Assembly: GCA_017533425.1 (NCBI GenBank)
Contig: JAFXIE010000049.1
Coordinates: 1 to 34,948, forward strand
Reading direction: 5' to 3'
From: Clostridia bacterium
GTDB lineage: Bacteria > Bacillota > Clostridia > Oscillospirales > QAMX01
Length of the DNA stretch: 34,948 nucleotides
Shown: one piece after another, positions 1 through 8,841 of the stretch
Layout: every line of letters starts with the position of its first letter
Numbering within the stretch: position 1 is the stretch's first letter
Notes under the pieces: generated by a model
What the model saw: only the letters and a program-made list of their open reading frames with translations
What the model was told of the DNA's origin: nothing
Database searches by the model: none
Made by a program: the position numbers and the translations under genes

Positions 1-1
1 G

Positions 2-2047
2 TATGAAATCGTGGCCTCCATGGGCCATCTGCGCGACCTTCCCAAATCGAGCTTCGGTATTGACGTGGATAACGATTTTGAGCCGCGCTATATCGTCGTC
101 AAGGGCAAGGCACCCCTGGCCAAGGAGCTGGCCGCCAAGGCGAAGAAGGCGGACATGGTCTACCTTGCCTCCGACCCCGACCGTGAGGGCGAGGCCATTG
201 CCTGGCATCTGCGCAACATCCTGAAGGTGCCCGCGGAGAAGAGCTGCCGCGTCACCTTCAATGAAATTACAAAAACAGCGGTCAAGGCGGGCATCAAGTC
301 CCCCCGCGATATCGACACCGAGCTTGTGGATGCCTATCAGGCTCGCCGCGTGCTTGACCGCATCGTGGGCTATAAGCTCAGCCCCCTTCTCTGGCGCCGG
401 GTCAAGATGGGCCTCAGCGCCGGCCGCGTTCAGTCTGTGGTCACCCGCATGGTGGTCGACCGCGACAGCGAGATCGATGCCTTTGTACCCGAGGAGTACT
501 GGGCCATTGAGGCGGAGCTTTCCAGCGCAAACTCTCCCTTTAAGGCAAAGTTTGTGGGAAAGAACGGCAAGAAATTGCCGCTGCATAACGAGACGGAGGC
601 AAACGCCGTGCTTTCCGCCGTCCGCGGGGATGACTTCCGCGTGGTCTCCGTCAAGCGGGCGGACAAAAAGCGCCATCCCGCCCCGCCCTTCATCACCGCA
701 AGCCTCCAGCAGGAGGCCTCCCGTCGTCTGGGCTTCACCGCCCGGAAGACCATGATGATCGCCCAGAATCTCTATGAGGGCGTCGAGCTTGGCAAGGCGG
801 GCATGACCGGTATCATCACCTATATGCGTACCGATTCTCTGCGCCTATCTGACGAGATCGTGGCCGCCGCCCGCGACCACATCTCTGAGATCTACGGCAG
901 GGACTTTCTTCCGCCGGAGCCCCGGATCTTTAAGACGCGCAGCGGCGCGCAGGATGCCCACGAGGCCATTCGACCCACCAGCCTCGACAATGATCCCTTA
1001 AAGCTCAAGGCCTTCCTGACGCCTGACCAGTATAAGCTCTATAAGCTCATCTGGGATCGCTTTGTCGCCTGCCAGATGGCACCTATGACGCTGGATACCG
1101 TCGCCGTCGATCTGGAAAGCGCCGGATATGATTTCCATGCCTCCGGCTATACCGTGAAATTTGCCGGTTATTCCGTGCTCTATGCCGACCACAATGACGA
1201 TGAGGAGGAGGAAAAGTCCCTGCCTGTCCTCCGGGAGGGAGATATTCCCGAATGCCTCGGCGTCAACGGCCAGCAGAAGTTCACCCAGCCCCCGGCGCAT
1301 TACAATGAGGCAAGCCTCATCCGCGCCATGGAGGAGAACGGCATCGGCCGTCCCAGCACCTATGCCACCACCGTTGCCACCATCATCGACCGTGAGTATG
1401 TCGTCCGCGAGGGACGTACCCTGCGCGCCACCCCCCTCGGCAAGGTGGTCACCGAGCTGATGAAGGATAAGTTCAGCCAGATTATCGATGTGGATTTCAC
1501 CGCAAAGATGGAGGATAATCTTGACCGCGTGGGCGCGGGCGACCTTGCCTGGAAGAAGCTCATCGGCGAATTCTATACCGGCTTTGCGGAGGATCTTGCC
1601 AAGGCGGAGGCCGAGCTTGGAGAGGCACGCATTAAGGTGCCGGATGTGGAGACCGATGTGGTCTGTGACAAGTGCGGCCGCAATATGGTCATCAAATCCG
1701 GCAGGTACGGCAAGTTCCTTGCCTGCCCCGGCTATCCCGAATGCCGCAACACTAAGCCCATCACCGTGGAAACCGAGGGCAGCTGCCCCCTCTGCGGCGG
1801 AAAAATTCTGGAAAAGAAGTCCAAAAACGGCAATAAGTATTACGGCTGCGAGCACAATCCCACCTGCGGCTTCATGACCTGGGATCAGCCCCAGAAGGAT
1901 ACCTGCCCCAAGTGCGGAAAGACCCTTTTCCGCCGCTATACCCGCGCAGAAAAGAAGATCTACTGCGCCGATGAGTCCTGCGGCTATTCCGAGATTCCGC
2001 CCGCACGGAAAAAGAAGACCGACACCGCGGAAAATGCTGCGGAATAA
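2..2047 (+). CDS. topA: DNA topoisomerase I, 5'-truncated by window edge
   Basis: Type IA topoisomerase, which relaxes negatively supercoiled DNA through a transient 5'-phosphotyrosine. The frame is open from base 2 (Tyr-Glu-Ile-Val before the first GTG at 11), so the true start lies upstream; compared with the family, roughly 25-30 residues containing the start of the Toprim domain are missing. Visible are the Toprim acidic motif DPDREGE (bases about 175-195), the active-site stretch GMTGIITYMRTDS with the catalytic Tyr codon at 821-823, and three C-terminal four-Cys zinc ribbons (about 1666-1990: CDKCG, CPLCGG, CPKCG). The 3' end is complete and is followed 12 bases later by plsX, so the two are probably co-transcribed. 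Identification is secure; the GTG at 11 is only an internal valine. Confidence 0.97.
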   Translation, partial: YEIVASMGHLRDLPKSSFGIDVDNDFEPRYIVVKGKAPLAKELAAKAKKADMVYLASDPDREGEAIAWHLRNILKVPAEKSCRVTFNEITKTAVKAGIKSPRDIDTELVDAYQARRVLDRIVGYKLSPLLWRRVKMGLSAGRVQSVVTRMVVDRDSEIDAFVPEEYWAIEAELSSANSPFKAKFVGKNGKKLPLHNETEANAVLSAVRGDDFRVVSVKRADKKRHPAPPFITASLQQEASRRLGFTARKTMMIAQNLYEGVELGKAGMTGIITYMRTDSLRLSDEIVAAARDHISEIYGRDFLPPEPRIFKTRSGAQDAHEAIRPTSLDNDPLKLKAFLTPDQYKLYKLIWDRFVACQMAPMTLDTVAVDLESAGYDFHASGYTVKFAGYSVLYADHNDDEEEEKSLPVLREGDIPECLGVNGQQKFTQPPAHYNEASLIRAMEENGIGRPSTYATTVATIIDREYVVREGRTLRATPLGKVVTELMKDKFSQIIDVDFTAKMEDNLDRVGAGDLAWKKLIGEFYTGFAEDLAKAEAELGEARIKVPDVETDVVCDKCGRNMVIKSGRYGKFLACPGYPECRNTKPITVETEGSCPLCGGKILEKKSKNGNKYYGCEHNPTCGFMTWDQPQKDTCPKCGKTLFRRYTRAEKKIYCADESCGYSEIPPARKKKTDTAENAAE

Positions 2048-2059
2048 GGAGATATGCAG

Positions 2060-3076
2060 ATGAAAATTATTGTTGATGCCATGGGCGGTGACAATGCGCC
2101 CCGCGCAGCCGTTCTGGGCGGCGTCCGTGCGGCAAAGGAATTCGGCGTAGAGATCCTTTTCGTCGGACGGGAAGGGGAGATCCGCCCCCTGCTTGCAGAG
2201 GCCGGTGCAGCCGAAAATCCCGCCATTTCCGTGGTGCATACCGATTCTGTTATCGATACCGGCGAGCATCCGACGGCCATCATGAAGGCCTACCGGGACT
2301 GCTCCATGGCCAAGGCGCTGGATCTTCTCCATGCCGGAGAAGGGGATGCCGTGGTCAGCGCCGGAAACACCGGCGCGCTGCTGACCGGCGCCACCCTCAT
2401 CGCAAAGCGCATCCGCGGTGTCCGCCGCGCTGCCCTTGCGCCCATCATTCCCACGCCCGCCGGCGGTGCTGTCCTCTGCGACAGCGGCGCCAATGCCGAA
2501 TGCACGGCGGAATATCTCCAGCAATTTGCCATTCTCGCAAGCTTCTATGCCGAGAGCGTCCTTGGACGCAAAAAGCCCGAGACGGTGCTCTTGAATATCG
2601 GCGCGGAGGAAACCAAGGGAACCCCCATGCACGTGGAGGCCTACGAGATGCTGAAAAAGGCCGACAGCGAGGGACTCTTGTCCTTCTCGGGAAATATTGA
2701 GGGACGCGACGTCATGTCCACCACTGCCTCTGTCATCGTGGCCGACGGTTTTTCCGGCAACGTGCTTTTGAAAACCACCGAGGGCGTAGCCCTCTACTTT
2801 GCCGGCGAGATCAAGAAGATTTTCAAGGCGAATTTTGTGTCAAAAATTGCGGCTCTGCTGGTCATGAAGGGCATCAACAACCTCAAAAAGTCCATGGATT
2901 ACAAGGAGGTCGGCGGTGCGCCGCTGCTGGGCATCACAAAGCCGGTCATCAAGGCACACGGCTCGGCAAATGACTATGCCTTCCGCAGTGCCATCCGTCA
3001 GGCCATGGAATATGCCGCCTCCGATGCCATTTCGAGAACTGCCGAAGGCATTGCAGCTCTGAAAAGTGAAGCATAA
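2060..3076 (+). CDS. plsX: Phosphate acyltransferase PlsX
   Basis: Converts acyl-ACP plus phosphate to acyl-phosphate, the donor for PlsY in phospholipid synthesis; a peripheral membrane enzyme. The N-terminus MKIIVDAMGGDNAP is the family hallmark, followed by SAGNTGALL and a C-terminal KPVIKAHGSAN stretch. An ATG at 2054 is also in frame, but the ribosome site AAGGAG (2046-2051) lies only 2 bases before it and 8 before the ATG at 2060, so 2060 is chosen (338 residues, normal size). It follows topA closely, and the acyl carrier protein gene lies just downstream from its own promoter, a standard lipid-synthesis pairing. Confidence 0.96.
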   Translation: MKIIVDAMGGDNAPRAAVLGGVRAAKEFGVEILFVGREGEIRPLLAEAGAAENPAISVVHTDSVIDTGEHPTAIMKAYRDCSMAKALDLLHAGEGDAVVSAGNTGALLTGATLIAKRIRGVRRAALAPIIPTPAGGAVLCDSGANAECTAEYLQQFAILASFYAESVLGRKKPETVLLNIGAEETKGTPMHVEAYEMLKKADSEGLLSFSGNIEGRDVMSTTASVIVADGFSGNVLLKTTEGVALYFAGEIKKIFKANFVSKIAALLVMKGINNLKKSMDYKEVGGAPLLGITKPVIKAHGSANDYAFRSAIRQAMEYAASDAISRTAEGIAALKSEA

Positions 3077-3100
3077 AATACATAGCCGGAAAACTTTTTC

Positions 3101-3129
3101 TTGACAAACGGAGAAATTTTCCCTATTAT
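3101..3129 (+). promoter_or_regulatory. Sigma-A type promoter of acpP
   Basis: TTGACA at 3101-3106, a 17-base spacer and TATTAT at 3124-3129 form a near-consensus housekeeping promoter. Transcription should begin near 3136, giving a leader of about 45 bases before acpP. This makes acpP a separately expressed unit. Confidence 0.88.
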
Positions 3130-3145
3130 AAGAGGTACAGATATG

Positions 3146-3163
3146 GGATCCTCACGTGGATCC
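3146..3163 (+). promoter_or_regulatory. Leader hairpin of acpP made from two GGATCC palindromes
   Basis: GGATCC occurs at 3146-3151 and 3158-3163, separated by TCACGT, inside the predicted 5' leader of acpP. The two copies can pair as a 6-bp stem with a 6-base loop, 18 bases upstream of the start codon. It may stabilise the mRNA or affect translation; the function is inferred only. Confidence 0.4.
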
Positions 3164-3181
3164 AAAGAAAGGGTTGGAATT

Positions 3182-3412
3182 ATGATCTTCGAAAAACTTC
3201 GCGACATCATCGCCGAACAGTTCGGTATCGATGCGGACACCATCACCGAGGGAACTTCCTTTGCGGAGGATCTTAACGCGGACAGCCTGGATATGGTTGA
3301 TATGGTTCTTGCCATTCAGGATCAGTTCAACATCGCAGAGATTGATGACGAAGAGCTTGCCGGCATTGAGACCGTCGGTCAGGTTGTGGCTCTTATCGAA
3401 GCCAAGGCGTAA
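3182..3412 (+). CDS. acpP: Acyl carrier protein
   Basis: Small acidic carrier of fatty-acyl chains as thioesters on 4'-phosphopantetheine, used by fatty-acid synthesis and by PlsX. It has 76 residues, the usual ACP size, with the attachment motif DSLD at residues 34-37 (Ser35) and a helix rich in Glu and Asp. Longer in-frame readings from TTG 3101 or ATG 3143 are rejected because 3101 is the -35 box and 3143 has its only plausible ribosome site upstream of the transcription start. The gene is flanked by its own promoter and an intrinsic terminator, so it can be made in high amounts independently of plsX and rnc. Confidence 0.97.
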   Translation: MIFEKLRDIIAEQFGIDADTITEGTSFAEDLNADSLDMVDMVLAIQDQFNIAEIDDEELAGIETVGQVVALIEAKA

Positions 3413-3434
3413 ATTCTTAACCGTGTAACGGTAT

Positions 3435-3460
3435 GAAGCGGTGCGTGCACCGCTTCTTTT
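3435..3460 (+). terminator. Intrinsic terminator after acpP
   Basis: GAAGCGGTG (3435-3443) pairs perfectly with CACCGCTTC (3448-3456) around a CGTG loop and is followed by TTTT (3457-3460). The U-tract is short, so some read-through into rnc is likely; no separate promoter for rnc was seen in the remaining 20 bases. Confidence 0.8.
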
Positions 3461-3481
3461 CCTTGTGAAAGGAGGTTTCAG

Positions 3482-4168
3482 ATGGAGATCCGATATAATT
3501 ATCAATTCCGGGATGGGGAGCTTCTGCGCCGCGCCATGACCCACCGTTCCTTTGTGCGTGAATACAAGCTTCCCTATACGGAGTGCAACGAGCGCCTGGA
3601 ATTTCTCGGGGATTCCCTTTTGAACTTCCTTACCGCCGAGCATCTGCACAGCCGCTTCCCCGATCGGGAGGAGGGCGCGCTGACCAAGCTGCGCGCCATG
3701 GTGGTATGCGAGGAAGCCCTGTACATCGTTGCGGGAAGCCTCGGCATTTCCGGCGCGCTGCGTCTTGGGAAAAATGAGGAATCCAACGGCGGCCGGCAGC
3801 GGGCATCCATCCTTGCGGATGCCGTGGAGGCCTACATTGCCGCCGTTTATCTCGACGGAGGGATGGATTCTGTTCGCCCGCTGGTGCTTTCCTTCATCCC
3901 GGAGCTTGTGGATCGCGCCGAATCGGGCGCCCTCATTCACACCGACCACAAATCGGCTCTGCAGGAGTTTATCCAACGAACCCCCGGCAATACGCTGGAG
4001 TATAAAACCCTGCAGGAGGCGGGGCCTGCCCATGACAGAATCTTTACCGTCGGTATCTACATCAACGGTGAGCTTTGCGCAGAGGGTATCGGCCACAGCA
4101 AAAAAGAGGCACAGCAGGCCGCTGCCGGCACAGCTCTCGCCAAGCTCGGCGAGAATTCAAAATTTTGA
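3482..4168 (+). CDS. rnc: Ribonuclease III
   Basis: Double-strand-specific endoribonuclease that processes rRNA precursors and structured mRNAs. The RNase III signature NERLEFLGDS sits at residues 36-45, the second acidic motif is in DAVEAYIAAVYLDGG, and the C-terminal double-stranded RNA-binding domain runs from about residue 157 (HKSALQEFIQ) to the end with the GHSKKEAQQAAA helix. At 228 residues it is full length. The start follows a perfect AAAGGAGG (3468-3475) with 6-base spacing. The rnc-smc-ftsY order is the classical Firmicute arrangement. Confidence 0.97.
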   Translation: MEIRYNYQFRDGELLRRAMTHRSFVREYKLPYTECNERLEFLGDSLLNFLTAEHLHSRFPDREEGALTKLRAMVVCEEALYIVAGSLGISGALRLGKNEESNGGRQRASILADAVEAYIAAVYLDGGMDSVRPLVLSFIPELVDRAESGALIHTDHKSALQEFIQRTPGNTLEYKTLQEAGPAHDRIFTVGIYINGELCAEGIGHSKKEAQQAAAGTALAKLGENSKF

Positions 4169-4183
4169 GTCGGAGGATATGGA

Positions 4184-7100
4184 ATGTATCTGAAATCTCT
4201 TGAGATCATGGGCTTTAAATCCTTCCCGGATCGGACACTCATCCGTTTCGGCGAGGGAATGACAGCCATTGTCGGCCCCAACGGCTCCGGCAAATCCAAT
4301 ATCTCCGATGCCATTCGCTGGGTGCTCGGCGAGCAATCCTCCAAGGCGCTGCGCGGCAGCAAAATGGAGGATGTCATCTTCAACGGCTCTGAGAAGCGTG
4401 CGCCTCAGGGCTTTGCGGAGGTTACCCTCACCATTGACAACAGCGATGGCCGCTTTAAGCTGGATTTTGATGAGATCGCCGTTACCCGCCGGTATTATCG
4501 CTCCGGCGACAGCGATTTCTTTATCAACCGCAAGCCTGTGCGCCTGCGGGATATTCACGAGCTCTTTATGGACACCGGTCTCGGCCGCGACGGCTATGCC
4601 ATGGTCGGCCAGGGACGCATTGACGATATCCTTTCCCAGAAGAGCGAGGATCGCCGGGAGATCTTCGAGGAAGCCTCCGGCATTTCCCGCTTCCGTTACC
4701 GCAAGGAGGAGGCCGAGCGCAAGCTTGCCGGCACGGAGGATAACCTCATCCGCCTGCGGGATATCATCGGCGAGATGGAAACACGGGTTGAGCCCCTGGC
4801 AAAGCAGGCGGAGAAGGCAAAAAAGTTCCTGCTCATCCGCGATGAGCTGCGGGGGCTGGAGATCGACCGCTGGATGGAGGAGTCCGACCGCATCCGTGAG
4901 AAAAGCGCCAAGGCCGCCGGTAATCTGGAGATCACCCGCTTCCAGCTGGAGGAATGCCGCCGGGCGCTGGATGTGCTTTACGCCGAGAGCGAGAGCCGGG
5001 CGGAGGCCTTCCGTCAGAATGAAATTGCCGTACAGACGCTGCGCAACGGGCTTTCGGAGATGGAGGCCCGCCTTGCGGAGCTTCGCAATGCTGCCGCTCT
5101 TCTGCACAGCGAGGCCGGCCACTATGCGTCGAATGCCGCCCGATCCCGGGAGGAGCTCAACGCCGGCGCCAGCCGCAAGGCCGAGGTGGAGAAGGAGATC
5201 GAGACGGTTCGAAAAGAGCTTGCCGCTGCCCGTGCCGTGCGCGAGGAGACGGAATCTGCCATCCGCGAGGCATCTGCCCGGGCGGCAGAGCTTCTGCGCA
5301 GTGCCGACGATCTGAATATGCGCATTGACGCCCTTCGTGCCCGCGAAAGCGAGCTGCGCGGAGCGGCAGCCCTGGCCGGCAGCGATGCCGCCGGTGCCGA
5401 GGCCTCCCGCGCTGCCCTGTCCGAGCGCGCAAAGGATGCCACAGCTGCCGCGGAGAATACCCATGCCCGCATTCTCTCCGTGGAGGGCGAAATCAAGGAA
5501 AAGAATGCTCTGAAGGCGGAAAATGAAACTAAGCTTTCGGAGATCATGAATATCATCAACGGCCACGGCCTTCGCATTGCCTCCCGCGAGAAGCGCATGA
5601 ACAGCCTCACGGAGAAGGTCAATGCCCTGCGCATTGAGCTGGACACCACCCGGGAAAGGCAGCGCCTTCTTGCCGAAATGGAGAAGGATTTCGAGGGCTA
5701 TTCCAAGGGCGTTCGCCTGGTTATGCGTGAGTGCGAGCGCGGCGGCCTCTCCGGCATTTACGGCACCGTGGGCTCCCTCATTTCCGTGGATGATGAATAC
5801 GCGGTGGCGGTGGAGTCGGTTCTCGGCGGCGCGCTGCAGAATGTCATCACCGAGAATGAGCGGGCAGCCAAGGGCGCCATGCTCTACCTAAAGCGCACCG
5901 ATGCCGGCCGTGCCACCTTCCTGCCGGTTTCCACCATTCGCCCCACTCCGCTGGAGGCCAAGGGGCTTTCCGGTGAGCCGGGCTATATCGGCATTGCCTC
6001 GGAGCTTGTTTCCTGCGATAAAACCTATAAGGACATTGTCTCCTATCTTCTCGGCCGAACCTGCGTTGTGGATCATATCGACAGCGCCATAGCCATCGCA
6101 CGCAAGTATCGCCATTCCTTCCGCATTGTCACCCTGGATGGCCAGATGGTCAACGCCGGCGGTTCCATGACGGGCGGCAGCTCTGTGCGCGGTGCGGGCA
6201 TTCTCTCCCGCGCAAATGAGCTCAAGCGCCTGGCCGATCGCCTTTCCATGCTGGAGGCCGATTGTGAGAAGGAGAGCGCAGCCCTGGCCGAGGCTCGCCG
6301 GGAGTATGATCTGTCGGTATATGAGCTGGATGCGGCAAGAGCCGAGCAGAGAACCTGCGAGGACAGCCTGCTTTCCGTGCAGTCAACCCTTTCCCAGCTG
6401 GGAATTCTCAAGGATGGCCTGCTTTCCGAGCATGCCCGTCTGCAGGGCGAGGCGGAGGCCTGCCTTGCAAAGATCCGCGAATCGGAGCAGTCCGCCGGAG
6501 AGCTTTCCGCCGCAGTGGAGAAATATACCGCCGAGGCAGACGGCCTCGCCGAGGAGATTTCCCGCCTGACGGTGGGCCGTCTTGCGGCCAGCGAAACCCA
6601 GACCTCCGTATCCGATGAGATGCAGCGCCTGCAGGAGAAGCTGTATGCCGACTCGGCGGCGGAAAATGCCGCCAATGCAAAGCTCTCCGAGCTCATTTCC
6701 CTGGTGGATCTGCTGGGCGAGGATCGAACCAAGCAGGAGCAGATCATTGCCCGCGCCGAGGCCGAGCGCGACGAGCTCCTTGCCCGCGCCGCGGAGAAGG
6801 AGACGGAGGTTTCCGCCTTTGCCGCCACCCTCGCAGAGAAGCGCAGCGCCATTTCCGAGGGGGATGCCGCCCGGCTGGAGATCGAGCGCGCCCGCACCGA
6901 ATGCGACAAGCGCCTGCGGGATAAAAATGACGAGGCTACCCGCCTGGAGGGTCTCTGCATCCGCCTGGAAACTGTGAAGGGTGCCGCAGAGGAAGAGGAA
7001 AAGGTACTTTCCGACCGCCTGTGGGAGAATTATGAGCTGACCATCGGCGAGGCGCAGACCATGCGCCGTCCCATTGAAAATATGCAGGAAACGGTCTCGC

Positions 7101-7750
7101 GCATCAGCCACCTGAAGGCACAGAAACGCGGCCTCGGTGAGGTCAATGTCAATGCCGTGGAGGAGTATGAGCAGCTGCGCGAGCGCTATGATTTCTTCTG
7201 CGGCCAGCGGTATGATGTGGAAAAGGCAAGGGACGATCTTCTCGGCGTTATCGGTGAGATCACCGATGAGATGAAGACCATTTTTGCCGATTCCTTCAAG
7301 AAGATCAACGAAAACTTCAAGGAAACCTTCACGGAAATGTTCGGCGGCGGCTATGCCGAGCTCAGCCTGGAGGATCCGGAGGACATTTTGAACTGCGGCA
7401 TTGAGATCAAGGCGCAGCCCCCCGGAAAGTCCATGAAGGCCATCAGCCTGCTTTCCGGCGGAGAAAAGGCCTTTGTGGCCATTGCCCTGCATTTTGCCAT
7501 TCTGAAGGTTCGTCCCACCACCTTCTGCGTCCTTGACGAGATCGAGACGGCGCTGGACGAGGCCAATGTCAACCGCTTTGCCCACTTTGTGCGGGAAATG
7601 TCCAGCACGGTGCAGTTTATTCTCATCACTCACCGCCGCGGCACCATGGAGGAATCGGATATTCTCTACGGCGTAACCCAGCAGCAGGGCGTTACCCGCG
7701 TGCTTACGCTGGATATGGCCAAGGCGGAAAAGGAATTCAACATCAAGTAA
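4184..7750 (+). CDS. smc: Chromosome partition protein SMC
   Basis: ATPase core of the SMC-ScpAB condensin, which loads near the origin and extrudes DNA loops to separate sister chromosomes. Its 1188 residues have the full architecture: N-terminal Walker A GPNGSGKS (31-38), a long coiled coil rich in Glu, Arg and Ala, a hinge domain around residues 510-670 (including GGALQNVIT and GGSMTGGSS), a second coiled coil, and the C-terminal head with signature LLSGGEKAF (about 1087-1095) and Walker B FCVLDEIETALDE (about 1114-1126). The start follows CGGAGGA at 4171-4177. It is 15 bases after rnc and 12 before ftsY, suggesting one operon. scpA and scpB are not in this window. Confidence 0.98.
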   Translation: MYLKSLEIMGFKSFPDRTLIRFGEGMTAIVGPNGSGKSNISDAIRWVLGEQSSKALRGSKMEDVIFNGSEKRAPQGFAEVTLTIDNSDGRFKLDFDEIAVTRRYYRSGDSDFFINRKPVRLRDIHELFMDTGLGRDGYAMVGQGRIDDILSQKSEDRREIFEEASGISRFRYRKEEAERKLAGTEDNLIRLRDIIGEMETRVEPLAKQAEKAKKFLLIRDELRGLEIDRWMEESDRIREKSAKAAGNLEITRFQLEECRRALDVLYAESESRAEAFRQNEIAVQTLRNGLSEMEARLAELRNAAALLHSEAGHYASNAARSREELNAGASRKAEVEKEIETVRKELAAARAVREETESAIREASARAAELLRSADDLNMRIDALRARESELRGAAALAGSDAAGAEASRAALSERAKDATAAAENTHARILSVEGEIKEKNALKAENETKLSEIMNIINGHGLRIASREKRMNSLTEKVNALRIELDTTRERQRLLAEMEKDFEGYSKGVRLVMRECERGGLSGIYGTVGSLISVDDEYAVAVESVLGGALQNVITENERAAKGAMLYLKRTDAGRATFLPVSTIRPTPLEAKGLSGEPGYIGIASELVSCDKTYKDIVSYLLGRTCVVDHIDSAIAIARKYRHSFRIVTLDGQMVNAGGSMTGGSSVRGAGILSRANELKRLADRLSMLEADCEKESAALAEARREYDLSVYELDAARAEQRTCEDSLLSVQSTLSQLGILKDGLLSEHARLQGEAEACLAKIRESEQSAGELSAAVEKYTAEADGLAEEISRLTVGRLAASETQTSVSDEMQRLQEKLYADSAAENAANAKLSELISLVDLLGEDRTKQEQIIARAEAERDELLARAAEKETEVSAFAATLAEKRSAISEGDAARLEIERARTECDKRLRDKNDEATRLEGLCIRLETVKGAAEEEEKVLSDRLWENYELTIGEAQTMRRPIENMQETVSRISHLKAQKRGLGEVNVNAVEEYEQLRERYDFFCGQRYDVEKARDDLLGVIGEITDEMKTIFADSFKKINENFKETFTEMFGGGYAELSLEDPEDILNCGIEIKAQPPGKSMKAISLLSGGEKAFVAIALHFAILKVRPTTFCVLDEIETALDEANVNRFAHFVREMSSTVQFILITHRRGTMEESDILYGVTQQQGVTRVLTLDMAKAEKEFNIK

Positions 7751-7762
7751 GGAGCGCAAAAC

Positions 7763-8668
7763 TTGGATATTTTCGGTAAAATCAAAGCCGGCCTGACCAA
7801 AACCCGCGAGTCCATCGCAGGCCGCATCGATATGATTCTCAACAGTATGACAAAGATCGATGAGGATCTCATGGAGGAGCTTTGCGATGCCCTCATCCTC
7901 TCCGACATGGGTGCGGAGACGGCGGACGGCCTTGTGGAGGAGCTTCTCGGCCGCATCAAGGAAAAGGGCATCAAGGATGCCGACGCCCTGCGGGAGGAGC
8001 TGCGCGGCATGATCGCCGAGAAGCTCTCCGCCGGTGTGCATGAAATCCCGGAGGGAGCCGGCCCCCTGGTCATCCTTCTGGTGGGCGTCAACGGCGCGGG
8101 AAAAACCACCACGGCGGGCAAGCTTGCCGGGCTGTATGCCAATTCCGGCAAGAAGGTTCTCCTTGCCGCGGCGGACACATTCCGCGCTGCCGCAGCCGAT
8201 CAGCTGGAGATCTGGGCAGGCCGCGCCGGCGCAGGCATTGTTCGCCATGGTGAAGGGGGAGACCCCGCCGCCGTCGTTTTCGATGCCTGCTCGGCAACCA
8301 AGGCGCGGGGCGTCGATGTGCTCATCTGCGACACCGCGGGACGGCTTCACAACAAGCAGAACCTGATGAATGAGCTGGAAAAGATCAAGCGCGTCATCGA
8401 TCGGGAGCTTCCCGATGCCCGCAAGGAGGTGCTGCTGGTGCTGGATGCCACCACCGGACAGAATGCCGTGCAGCAGGCAAAGCAGTTTGGCGCCGTGACG
8501 GATGTCACCGGTATCGTTCTCACAAAGCTTGACGGCACCGCCAAGGGCGGAATTGTTCTTCCCATCCACACAACGATGGGTTATCCCGTCAAATTTGTCT
8601 GTGTGGGGGAGACCATTGAGGATATGCTTCCCTTTGATGCGGAAAGCTTTGCCGCCGCCCTCATCTGA
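7763..8668 (+). CDS. ftsY: Signal recognition particle receptor FtsY (TTG start)
   Basis: SRP receptor GTPase that docks ribosome-nascent-chain complexes at the membrane translocon. The 301 residues hold only the NG core: a short N-domain, G1 GVNGAGKTTTAGK (about residue 112), DTFRAAAADQL, G3 DTAGRLHNKQN and G4 TKLDGTAKGG. The long acidic A domain of E. coli FtsY is absent, as is usual in Firmicutes. The start is TTG, supported by AAGGAG at 7749-7754 with 8-base spacing and by the MDIFGKIKAGL N-terminus. It is the last gene before a strong terminator. Confidence 0.96.
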   Translation: MDIFGKIKAGLTKTRESIAGRIDMILNSMTKIDEDLMEELCDALILSDMGAETADGLVEELLGRIKEKGIKDADALREELRGMIAEKLSAGVHEIPEGAGPLVILLVGVNGAGKTTTAGKLAGLYANSGKKVLLAAADTFRAAAADQLEIWAGRAGAGIVRHGEGGDPAAVVFDACSATKARGVDVLICDTAGRLHNKQNLMNELEKIKRVIDRELPDARKEVLLVLDATTGQNAVQQAKQFGAVTDVTGIVLTKLDGTAKGGIVLPIHTTMGYPVKFVCVGETIEDMLPFDAESFAAALI

Positions 8669-8682
8669 AATATCTGCTCTGA

Positions 8683-8711
8683 GGCAGCCCCCTTGCGGGC
8701 TGCCTTCTTTT
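8683..8711 (+). terminator. Intrinsic terminator after ftsY
   Basis: GGCAGCCC (8683-8690) and GGGCTGCC (8697-8704) form an 8-bp GC-rich stem with a CCTTGC loop, followed by TTCTTTT. It ends the rnc-smc-ftsY transcript. Confidence 0.9.
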
Positions 8712-8718
8712 ATGGCGC

Positions 8719-8761
8719 AAAGGGCAAAAAAGACATGAACAAATCATGACAATTTGCCTTT
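8719..8761. repeat. Nested inverted repeat upstream of the DUF5685 promoter
   Basis: The outer arms are AAAGGGCAAA (8719-8728) and TTTGCCTTT (8753-8761), complementary apart from one extra G. The inner arms are CATGA (8734-8738) and TCATG (8744-8748), a perfect 5-bp pair around ACAAA. The structure ends 5 bases before the -35 box, so it could be an operator for a dimeric regulator. It lies after the ftsY U-tract and is separate from that terminator. Confidence 0.45.
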
Positions 8762-8766
8762 ATGGG

Positions 8767-8795
8767 TTGTAACTTTGCGATAAATATTGTATAAT
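8767..8795 (+). promoter_or_regulatory. Promoter of the DUF5685/J-domain operon
   Basis: TTGTAA (8767-8772), a 17-base spacer and a perfect TATAAT (8790-8795). Transcription should start near 8802, giving a 40-base leader before the ATG at 8842, which is preceded by GGGGAGG (8828-8834). Confidence 0.85.
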
Positions 8796-8841
8796 AACTT
8801 GATAGTGGGAAGCTATAATCCTTTGCAGGGGAGGTGCAGAT

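Noticed and set aside
998-2632. Open frame of about 544 codons on the minus strand
   Set aside because: It is antisense to topA and plsX, with no family resemblance.
3101-3181. Longer N-terminus for acyl carrier protein from TTG 3101 or ATG 3143
   Set aside because: 3101 is the -35 box, and the ribosome site for 3143 would lie upstream of the predicted transcript start; ACP of 76 residues from 3182 is the normal size.
6383-8569. Open frame of about 728 codons on the minus strand
   Set aside because: It is antisense to smc and ftsY, both certain genes; its composition is typical of a shadow frame.
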